Shown here: positions 8,081-15,340 of the stretch, one piece after another
Position numbering within the stretch: position 1 is the first letter of the stretch
How the letters are laid out: every line of letters starts with the position of its first letter
Made by a program: the position numbers and the translations under genes
Notes under the pieces: generated by a model
Databases searched by the model: none
What the model saw: only the letters and a program-made list of their open reading frames with translations
Told to the model about the DNA's origin: nothing
Assembly (NCBI GenBank): GCA_016716265.1
Contig: JADJWQ010000001.1
Span: 2,604,001-2,668,000 of the forward strand
Direction of reading: 5' to 3'
Source of the DNA: Planctomycetota bacterium
Lineage (GTDB): Bacteria; Planctomycetota; UBA1135; UBA2386
Length of the DNA: 64,000 nt

Positions 8081-9991
8081 ATGCATGTCGCGCGGTCCGG
8101 CGCACTCGCCACGCTCCTCGCCCTGTCGACGGCGCCGGCCCAGTCCCCGTCGCTCGTGCTGACCGACGTCACGCGCGCGGTCGGCATCGACTGGGTGCAG
8201 ATCGACAACAACACGATGATGGGCGCCGGCGCGGCGTTCCTGGACTTCGACGGCGACGGCTGGCTGGACGTCCTGCTCGCCGGTGGCGACTCGACGCCCG
8301 GCCTGTACCGCAATCTCGGCGGTGGGGCGAGCTTCGCCGCGGTGACGCCCTCGCCATTCGCCCCGTCGCGGGGCGAAGGCTACATGTGCGTCACGGTGGG
8401 CGACATCGACGGCGACGGCGATCCGGACGTGTTCTTCGGCCGGTTCGGACCGAACCTGCTGTACCGCAACGACGGTGGCGGAGCGTTCACCGACATCACG
8501 ACTCCGGAGCTGGCCGGTGGACCGTTCACGTTCACGACGACCGCGGCGTTCGGCGACTTCGACCGCGACGGTGCGCTCGACCTGTACGTCGGCAACTACA
8601 TCGCACCCGGCTCGGTCGGTCCGTACCACACACCGACGCCGAACGTGCTGCTCCGGGGCCGCGGCGACGGCACCTTCACCGACGTGACGGACGCCGTCGT
8701 CGCGGGCGCCGGCACCGCGCTGGCGTCGACGTGGAGCGACTTCGACGCCGATGGCGACGTCGACATCGTGCTGGCCAACGACTTCGGCGCCTTCGTCGAA
8801 CCCAACCGGCTGTATCGGAACGACGGACCGGGCACCGCCGGCTGGACATTCACCGAGTGCAGCGCGGCGCTCGGCACCGACCTGCGGATCTACTGCATGG
8901 GGATCGCGCCCGGCGACTACGACCGCGACGGCGACCTCGACTACTACTTCACGAACCTCGGCCGCAACGCGTTCCTTCGGAACGACGGAACCTCGTTCAC
9001 CGACGTCACGACGCCCACCGGCACCGACGTAACCTGGGATCCGGACACCTCGCCCCGCCTGCTCGCGACGAGCTGGGGCTGTGGCCTGCACGACTTCGAC
9101 GACGACGGCTGGCTCGACCTCTACGTGTCGAACGGACACATCCCGTCCGACCCGGCGCTCGCCAACGGGCTGCGCACCCGCAACGTGTTGTTCCGGCACG
9201 ACGGCCCGTCGCTGAGCTACACGGAGGTCGACATCCGCCTCGACGACGGCATCGGCCGCGGTGTCGCGTTCGGCGACTACGACCGTGACGGCGACGTCGA
9301 CGCCCTGCAGTGCAGCGTGTCCGGCCCGCCCGCTCTGCTGCGCAACGACTCCCCGCGGCGCGGCACCTGGTTCGAGGCGCGGCTGCGAGGGCGCTCGAGC
9401 AACCGCGACGCGATCGGCGCCCGCGCCGATCTGGACGCCGGGGGGTTCATCGCGGTGCGCGAGGTCCGGCGCAACGACTCGTTCGAATCGTCGTCGTCGC
9501 CGTGGCTTCACTTCGGGCTCGGCGCGGCCACCGCGGTGCGCGGGCTCGCGGTGCGCTGGCCATCAGGCATCGAGCAACGACTGCACGACCTGCCGATCGC
9601 GGTGAGCGCCGACATCACCGAGCCGCTCGCGACCTTCGAACGGGCCGAGCTGCGCAGCGTGCCGCTGCGGATCGGCCGCCTGCGGCTCGGCACGCTGCTG
9701 GTCCTCGACGGTCGGCTGCGCAATCGCACCGCCGACGTGGCGATGCTCGCCGTGGAGCCCCAGCTCCGCGCCGGCTACACGCCGGCGCACCCGCCCGGCA
9801 TCGCCGGCAGCACGCTGTGGACCGGACGGACGCGCGACGTCCGCCTCGGCCCGGCGCAGACGCGGTCCGTCACCCAGGTCCTGTTCGTGCCGCCGTGGCA
9901 CGTGCTCCCCGGCAGCCTCGATCTCGACTTCGTCTGGGTCGCGGCGGACGCCGGCCGCGGTGTCGACGAGGCGAAGTTGCCGCTGCGCTGA
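8081..9991 (+). CDS. CRTAC1-family protein: FG-GAP/VCBS propeller with ASPIC/UnbV domain
   Basis: A 636-residue secreted protein. After the signal peptide come repeated calcium-binding FG-GAP blades with DFDGDGWLD, DIDGDGDPD, DFDRDGALD, DFDADGDVD and DYDRDGDLD, forming an expected beta-propeller. An ASPIC/UnbV domain follows, with SNRDAIGAR, LHFGLG and VRWPSG. A C-terminal extension of about 140 residues (from about residue 500) is not recognised. Such proteins are exported and thought to take part in adhesion or carbohydrate contact. The ATG at 8081 has GAGGG 5 bases upstream; a GTG at 8069 would overlap the previous stop (GTGA) and is an equally possible start. The tight spacing suggests co-transcription with the preceding secreted protein. 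Confidence 0.88.
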   Translation: MHVARSGALATLLALSTAPAQSPSLVLTDVTRAVGIDWVQIDNNTMMGAGAAFLDFDGDGWLDVLLAGGDSTPGLYRNLGGGASFAAVTPSPFAPSRGEGYMCVTVGDIDGDGDPDVFFGRFGPNLLYRNDGGGAFTDITTPELAGGPFTFTTTAAFGDFDRDGALDLYVGNYIAPGSVGPYHTPTPNVLLRGRGDGTFTDVTDAVVAGAGTALASTWSDFDADGDVDIVLANDFGAFVEPNRLYRNDGPGTAGWTFTECSAALGTDLRIYCMGIAPGDYDRDGDLDYYFTNLGRNAFLRNDGTSFTDVTTPTGTDVTWDPDTSPRLLATSWGCGLHDFDDDGWLDLYVSNGHIPSDPALANGLRTRNVLFRHDGPSLSYTEVDIRLDDGIGRGVAFGDYDRDGDVDALQCSVSGPPALLRNDSPRRGTWFEARLRGRSSNRDAIGARADLDAGGFIAVREVRRNDSFESSSSPWLHFGLGAATAVRGLAVRWPSGIEQRLHDLPIAVSADITEPLATFERAELRSVPLRIGRLRLGTLLVLDGRLRNRTADVAMLAVEPQLRAGYTPAHPPGIAGSTLWTGRTRDVRLGPAQTRSVTQVLFVPPWHVLPGSLDLDFVWVAADAGRGVDEAKLPLR

Positions 9992-10060
9992 TCGCCGGCG
10001 CGCGGCGGTCAGCCGGCCGGCGAATCGCGGTCCGGAGCGACGGTCCCGGGGCCGCGACCG

Positions 10061-10066
10061 TACGCT
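10061..10066 (+). promoter_or_regulatory. Candidate -10 hexamer (TACGCT)
   Basis: TACGCT ends 7 bases before the ATG at 10074, with no Shine-Dalgarno site between. The arrangement fits leaderless transcription of the glycosidase-like gene. Confidence 0.4.
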
Positions 10067-10073
10067 GGCAGGC

Positions 10074-11567
10074 ATGCTGACCCGCACTCCCCTCCTCGCC
10101 GTCGCGCTGTCGCTGTCGGCCGGCGGACTCGTCGCCCAGTCGCCGACCGGCGCGCCAGCAGGAGACGACGTCCCTCGCGCACCGCGGGAGTTCCGCGCCG
10201 CCTGGGTCGCGACCGTCGCGAACATCGACTGGCCGTCCGAGCCGGGATTGTCGGTCTCGCGCCAGAAGCAGGAGGCCGTCGCGATCCTCGACCGCCTCGC
10301 CGCGCTGAACATGAACGCGGTCGTGTTCCAGGTGCGGCCGCACGCCGACGCGATGTATCGCTCGCGGCTCGAGCCGTGGTCGTACTACCTGACCGGCCGA
10401 CAGGGCCGCGCTCCGCAGCCATCCTACGATCCCCTGGAGCTCTGGGTCGCCGAAGCACACGCGCGCGGCCTGCAGCTCCACGCCTGGTTCAATCCGTATC
10501 GGGCGAATCACCCGGCCAATCGTGGCGAGCTCAGCGCGGAGTCGATCGTCCGCCGGCACCCGGAGCTCGTCGTGAAGCTCGGCAAGGACGGCTACTACTG
10601 GATGGACCCGGCGCTCGAGGCCGTGCAGGAGCACTCGCTCGCCGTGATCCTCGACGTCGTCCAGCGCTACGACGTCGATGGCGTGCACTTCGACGACTAC
10701 TTCTATCCCTACCGCTCCTACAACGACGGCGCCGACTTCCCCGACGACGCGAGCTACGAGGCCTACCAGCGTGGCGGCGGCGAGCTCGCTCGCGACGACT
10801 GGCGGCGGGCGGCGGTCGATCGCTTCGTCGAGCGCGTCCACCGCGAGGTGCACGCGGCCAAGCCGCACGTCGAGTTCGGCATCAGCCCGTTCGGCATCTG
10901 GCGCCCGGGACATCCGCCGGGGATCCAGGGGCTCGACCAGTACGACTCGCTCTACGCCGACGCGAAGCGTTGGCTGAACGAGGGTTGGGTCGACTACTTC
11001 ACGCCGCAGCTCTACTGGCCCATCGCGCAGGTCCCGCAGAGCTTCCCCGTGCTGCTCGGCTGGTGGCAGGACCAGAATGCGCACGGCCGACATCTGTGGC
11101 CAGGCACGTCGATCGGCCGCGCCCGGAACGACGCCGGCACGACCGAGATCGTCAACCAGGTCATGGTCGTGCGTGGCATGCTGCCTGCCGATCCCGGGCT
11201 GTGCATGTTCAGCATGAAGGTGCTGATGCCGGCGGACGCACCGCTCGCCACCCGCCTGCTGGAAGGTCCCTATGCCGGGCGCGCGCTGATCCCCGCGACC
11301 CCGTGGCTCGACGACCGACCGCCCGCCGCTCCCCAGGTCGAGCTCGGCGGACCGCGCGGTCGCCGCGAGCTCCGCTTCCGGGCCGCCGACGACGACACCT
11401 TCCTGTTCGTCGTCTCCGAGCAGCGTGGGCCCCGCTGGACCCACGCGATCGTCCCTGCCGAGAACGCACGACCACAGCCACTCGGCGAGGGTGTCACCCG
11501 CGTCGCCGTCCGTGCGGTCGATCGCTCGCGGAACGAGAGCGCCGCGGTCGCCGTCGACGTCGACTGA
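10074..11567 (+). CDS. COG1649/GHL10-type glycosyl hydrolase-like protein
   Basis: A 497-residue exported protein. The signal peptide ends near LVAQ. The main domain (about 45-400) begins EFRAAWVATVANIDWP and continues with NAVVFQVRPHADAMY, LQLHAWFNPYRAN, VDGVHFDDYFYP and GISPFGIWRP, the hallmarks of the family related to E. coli YddW (DUF187, a TIM barrel like GH10/GH13). The acidic DD in HFDDYFYP is a candidate catalytic pair. A fibronectin-like tail of about 90 residues follows. The family is linked to peptidoglycan or polysaccharide hydrolysis, but the substrate here is unknown. It appears to be a single-gene unit with its own promoter. Confidence 0.88.
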   Translation: MLTRTPLLAVALSLSAGGLVAQSPTGAPAGDDVPRAPREFRAAWVATVANIDWPSEPGLSVSRQKQEAVAILDRLAALNMNAVVFQVRPHADAMYRSRLEPWSYYLTGRQGRAPQPSYDPLELWVAEAHARGLQLHAWFNPYRANHPANRGELSAESIVRRHPELVVKLGKDGYYWMDPALEAVQEHSLAVILDVVQRYDVDGVHFDDYFYPYRSYNDGADFPDDASYEAYQRGGGELARDDWRRAAVDRFVERVHREVHAAKPHVEFGISPFGIWRPGHPPGIQGLDQYDSLYADAKRWLNEGWVDYFTPQLYWPIAQVPQSFPVLLGWWQDQNAHGRHLWPGTSIGRARNDAGTTEIVNQVMVVRGMLPADPGLCMFSMKVLMPADAPLATRLLEGPYAGRALIPATPWLDDRPPAAPQVELGGPRGRRELRFRAADDDTFLFVVSEQRGPRWTHAIVPAENARPQPLGEGVTRVAVRAVDRSRNESAAVAVDVD

Positions 11568-11835
11568 CCGCTCGCCATTTCGGGCTCTCCGATCTCCGCT
11601 CGCGACCGTGGATCGCGGCCTTCCGCGCGCACCGCGGGTCGGGCGAGCGCGACGCGCCACGACGCGACGCGACCGGCAGGCAGTCGCACGGCGATCGGCG
11701 GGCGTGTCCCTCCGGTCGCCCGGCAACGTCGCGATGTGTCACATGTTCATGTCCGTCAGCGGGGGGCGAAACCACCGGCTGTGCGGCATATAGGGCGTCT
11801 CACCATTCGCAGGGGCGATTGGAGCAGGTAACCGC

Positions 11836-11843
11836 AAAGGAGA
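11836..11843 (+). promoter_or_regulatory. Strong Shine-Dalgarno (AAAGGAGA)
   Basis: AAAGGAGA sits 6 bases before the ATG at 11850. It is the best ribosome-binding site in the window and fixes the start of the small secreted protein. A CATATAG tract at 11787-11793 upstream could hold its -10 element. Confidence 0.6.
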
Positions 11844-11849
11844 CGATCC

Positions 11850-12287
11850 ATGCTTCTCCGCACGCTTGCAGCAGCGGCGATCGCCGCGCTTCTCGCGAAC
11901 AATGCTGACGCACAGACTGTGTTCGCTGTCACGCCGTACGGGCCGAGCTGCGGTCCGGTGGCGAGCGGTCTGGTGACACCGAATGGCGCGACCTGCCGCT
12001 TCGATTTCACGGTCACGCAGGCGACCCCCCACAACCAGGTGATGGTGATCCTGGGAGTCAACGAACAGTCGATTCCCATCAACTTCGGCGTGAGCTGCCT
12101 GCTGCTGACCGAGCTCGCCTTCACGCAGGTCCACATGACGGACACCGCCGGCTGCTACACGTGGTCGCACGCGCTGCCGTGCACCTTCGCCGGCTACGCC
12201 CGCATCCAGTTCGCCGACATCGTGTTCGACGCACAGGGCCTCCTGACGGTCCGAACGTCCAACGGCCTGTACATGCGGGCGCTCTGA
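11850..12287 (+). CDS. Small secreted cysteine-containing protein
   Basis: A 145-residue protein with signal peptide MLLRTLAAAAIAALLANNADAQ. The mature part of about 123 residues has six cysteines, probably forming disulfides, and ends FDAQGLLTVRTSNGLYMRAL. This is a shortened version of the C-terminal signature of the secreted family. It therefore looks like a minimal member consisting of little more than that domain. The strong AAAGGAGA site and own upstream region suggest good expression. Function unknown. Confidence 0.78.
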   Translation: MLLRTLAAAAIAALLANNADAQTVFAVTPYGPSCGPVASGLVTPNGATCRFDFTVTQATPHNQVMVILGVNEQSIPINFGVSCLLLTELAFTQVHMTDTAGCYTWSHALPCTFAGYARIQFADIVFDAQGLLTVRTSNGLYMRAL

Positions 12288-12606
12288 GCGCCAGACGGAG
12301 CGGACGTCCGCCGGTCCACCGCGACCGGCCCCCGGGTCTGCCTCCCCGCCGCAGCAGGGAGCGGGCCGGACTCCGTCTCGCCGCCGAACCCTCGATCGGC
12401 GCGGCGTAGCGGCTGATGGTCGCCATCCGCGCACCTGACGGTGCGGCCCGGGAGCACGCCTTCGTCGGCGTCGGGCGACCCGCCTCGCGGCCACGGATTT
12501 CCGACCGCGACCTTGGATCGGTCCCCCACCTCGCGCTTCGGGCGGCAGCGGGGCGCACCGCGCGCCCCGACCCGAATCCTGCACATCCCGCCCGAGGACC
12601 GATCCG
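12288..12606. other. Intergenic region with GC-rich palindrome, no gene seen
   Basis: A palindrome GCGGACGTCCGC at about 12300-12311 lies just after the small secreted gene and may act as a transcription stop. The rest shows no recognisable coding or RNA feature. Confidence 0.4.
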
Positions 12607-14748
12607 ATGGCCCTGAACCGGCTGACCACCTCACTCCACTCCCGCGCCCTCGGCGTCGCGCTCGCCGCGTGCGCCGCCACCCTCCCCGCCCAGGACGACC
12701 GCGAGAACGGCACCCCGACCGGCGCGCTCGTCGTGTCCGGCGTCGATCTCGCCTACCTGCAGGCCCGCGTCAACGAGGGCTTCCGCCTGACCGACCTCGA
12801 GGTCGAGAACCTGTCGCCCCGCCGCTACGGCGCGACCATGGTCCAGAACTCGGGCAGCTACGCCCGCGGCTGGTGGTGGCTGATCGACGTCACCCCGACC
12901 CAGCTCGGTGACTTCGTCAGCCAGAACCAGGCCCGCATCATCGACCTCGAGCCGTACCTGGTCGGCGGTGCGCTGCGCTTCGCGGCCGTGATGGTCCACA
13001 ACGCCGGCGCGCAGGCGAAGTCGTGGTGGTGGTACTACGGGCAGACGGCGAACGGCCTGCTGAGCCTCGCGAACCAGCACAACGCCCGCCTCGTCGACGT
13101 CGACGTCTACCAGTCGGGCAACAGCACGCTGCGCAGCGGCGTGATGATCGCGAACACCGGCAGCGACTCTCGCGCGTGGAGCTACTACGCGAACGTGTCG
13201 ACCGCGACGATCAGCAACGCGATCCAGCAGACCGGCCGGCGCGTGTACGACCTCGAGCCGGCGAGCAGCTCGACCTTCGACGCGGTCCTCACGCAGACGA
13301 CCGGCGTCAAGTGGTGGTGGTACTATGGCCAGACCCTCGGCGAGGTCGGTGCGCGCGCGGCCCAGCTGGGCGCACGCGTCGTCGACATCGAGCGCCGTGA
13401 GGTCCAGTCCGGCGTGTTTCGCTACGACGTCGTCTACACGAACAACAGCAATGCGCTGACGACGCGGCTCGGCGAGACCCTCCGCGCCGGCACCGACGGC
13501 AACACCGGTGTCTACCTGAAGCGGGTCAACGGCCCGGTGCTCGCGGCGCTGATGGCCGACCACGTGATGGATCCGGCGAGCGTGCTGAAGACCGTGCACC
13601 TGATCCGCGCGATGCGCTACGTGCAGATGGGCTGGCTCGACCTCGACGGCACCGTCAACGTCTGGGACGGCTGCGGCCCGACCTGCTGCCCGACCCGCAC
13701 CAACCCCGATACCGAGACGCTGCGCACGACGCTGCAGAAGATGATGCGCAACTCGGACAACCAGAGCACGCTGTCGGTCACCGACCTGGTCGGCTCGCTG
13801 GCCACGCTCGACGCGACCGCCAACTCGGTCGGCGCGACGTCGACTCACTTCAACCACCACATCGGCTGCGGGCTGCCCGCCAACGAGACGACGCTCGCCG
13901 ACATCGGCCGGATGCACGAGGCCGTGCGCAATGGCTACCTCGGCGCGTGGGGCGACGACTTCTACGGCATCATGTCGCGCTGGAACGGTGGCGGCTACCT
14001 CGACACCCTGCTGTCCCAGGAGGCCGCGAACGTCGGCCTGTCCGCGAGCCAGCTCGCCGCGTTCCGCAGCAGGATCGTCTGGAACTCGAAGGGCGGCAGC
14101 TACGACCTGCCGGGCGGCGTCTACCAGCGCGCGACCGGCGCGTCGGTCACGCTTCCCTTCCAGAGCAATGGCGGGATCGTCGATGTCGCCTACGTGTCCG
14201 GCGTGTTCGTCGACGGCGCGAGCTACGTGCCGGCCGGCACGCTCCTGTCCGAGGTCCACGCCGAGGCCTACCGCGAGGAGATCCGCGCGGCGATGCTGAC
14301 CTGGCGCAATCACGTCGCCGGTAGCTTCACGACCTTCGGCGTCGGCTGCGCGGGCAGCGCCGGGACTCCTCAGCACAGCGCGCAGGGCACGCCGGAGCTC
14401 GGCCAGTCGATCTCCTACGACCTCGATGCCGCCCCGGCCGGCACGACCGTCGTGCTGAACCTCGGCCTGTCGCGCACCGCCTGGAATCGCCTGCCGCTGC
14501 CCTTCGCGCTGAACGCGCTCGGCGCCCCCGGCTGCTTCCTGAACGTCGGTCCGATCGACTCGGCGTCGACCCGCACCGGCCGCGGTGGCACGGCCTCGAT
14601 CCCGCTGGCGATCCCGCTCTCGCAGAGCCTGATCGGCGCCGACCTGTTCACGCAGTTCCTGGTCGTCGATCCGCGCGCCAATGCCGCCGGGCTGACGACG
14701 ACGAACGGGCTGACGACGCACATCGGCGGCCTGCCGACCGGCCGCTGA
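12607..14748 (+). CDS. Beta-lactamase-fold serine hydrolase with N-terminal WWW-type tandem repeats
   Basis: A 713-residue exported protein in three parts. Residues about 40-290 are tandem repeats of about 45 residues with cores like ARGWWWLIDV, AKSWWWYYGQT and KWWWYYGQT alternating with RIIDLEPY / RLVDVDVY / RVVDIERR. They resemble the bacterial tandem repeat domain found beside beta-lactamase-type domains and related to fungal polyglycine hydrolases. Residues about 300-575 carry a class A beta-lactamase-like active site: SVLK (Ser325, Lys328), SDN (383-385) and SKGG (Lys495). The last 130 residues are the family C-terminal domain (GAPGCFLNVG, VVDPRANAAGL). It is probably a secreted peptidase or peptidoglycan-type hydrolase. 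Antibiotic degradation is not implied by these motifs. Confidence 0.85.
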   Translation: MALNRLTTSLHSRALGVALAACAATLPAQDDRENGTPTGALVVSGVDLAYLQARVNEGFRLTDLEVENLSPRRYGATMVQNSGSYARGWWWLIDVTPTQLGDFVSQNQARIIDLEPYLVGGALRFAAVMVHNAGAQAKSWWWYYGQTANGLLSLANQHNARLVDVDVYQSGNSTLRSGVMIANTGSDSRAWSYYANVSTATISNAIQQTGRRVYDLEPASSSTFDAVLTQTTGVKWWWYYGQTLGEVGARAAQLGARVVDIERREVQSGVFRYDVVYTNNSNALTTRLGETLRAGTDGNTGVYLKRVNGPVLAALMADHVMDPASVLKTVHLIRAMRYVQMGWLDLDGTVNVWDGCGPTCCPTRTNPDTETLRTTLQKMMRNSDNQSTLSVTDLVGSLATLDATANSVGATSTHFNHHIGCGLPANETTLADIGRMHEAVRNGYLGAWGDDFYGIMSRWNGGGYLDTLLSQEAANVGLSASQLAAFRSRIVWNSKGGSYDLPGGVYQRATGASVTLPFQSNGGIVDVAYVSGVFVDGASYVPAGTLLSEVHAEAYREEIRAAMLTWRNHVAGSFTTFGVGCAGSAGTPQHSAQGTPELGQSISYDLDAAPAGTTVVLNLGLSRTAWNRLPLPFALNALGAPGCFLNVGPIDSASTRTGRGGTASIPLAIPLSQSLIGADLFTQFLVVDPRANAAGLTTTNGLTTHIGGLPTGR

Positions 14749-15256
14749 GCCCGCAGCCGACGACGGGCAGGGTCGCAGTGCGCGATCCTGCGGTCGCGCA
14801 TCGCCCCTCGACGTCGCGTTGCAAGGTCCACGACCGTCGCGACTGCGCCGACGCTGCCCGCGATGCGAACCACGCCGCGGCGCGAATGCTGGCGAACACG
14901 ACGAGGCCGGTCAGGGCGATGACGCTGGCGATGTGGACGGACGGCATCCCGCACGCGATGTCGGCCGCCACGACCGCCACCGCGTCGGCGATCGCGAGCC
15001 ACATCCCGAGCCTGCGCCCGCGCCACAGCAGCACCGCCGACACCAGCGCGACGAGCGGACACAGCGCGAGCGCACCGAGCACGCCGGGGGTCAGCGCGGG
15101 GTACTCCGCGAGCAGCTGCCGGTGCCCCAGCACGATCTTCGCGAGTCCCGCGCCATTGCCGATCACGACGAGCGCGACGGTGAACGACAGGAGACGCGGG
15201 CGGCGAGGGTCCGGCATCGGTGTCCGCGGGGGCATGGCAGTGCGCACGACGAGCAT
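14648..15256 (-). CDS. Small integral membrane protein
   Basis: About 202 residues with four predicted membrane segments: LLSFTVALVVIGNGAGLA, VLGALALCPLVALVSAVLL, MWLAIADAVAVVAADIA and IASVIALTGLVVFASI. After residue 125 the sequence becomes Arg/Ser-rich and its last 33 codons run convergently into the end of the preceding hydrolase gene (101-base overlap). The true end may therefore have been altered. The start is unclear (ATG at 15256 or 15235) and no Shine-Dalgarno site is visible. No family was recognised. The hydrophobic pattern is the only support. Confidence 0.5.
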   Translation of the reverse strand: MLVVRTAMPPRTPMPDPRRPRLLSFTVALVVIGNGAGLAKIVLGHRQLLAEYPALTPGVLGALALCPLVALVSAVLLWRGRRLGMWLAIADAVAVVAADIACGMPSVHIASVIALTGLVVFASIRAAAWFASRAASAQSRRSWTLQRDVEGRCATAGSRTATLPVVGCGLSGRSAGRRCASSARSSSSARRHWRADRRPGTA

Positions 15257-15340
15257 GCCGGCCGCGGCGGTGGCGGTGCAATCACGTCCCACACCGGCCT
15301 TCATCGGCGCGGTCGCCACGTGCCGCAGCGCGGAGGTCGT

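Noticed and set aside
13579..14100. Antibiotic-resistance beta-lactamase at 12607-14748
   Set aside because: The SxxK/SDN/KGG motifs are shared by many serine hydrolases, and the N-terminal repeats point to a peptidase-like role.
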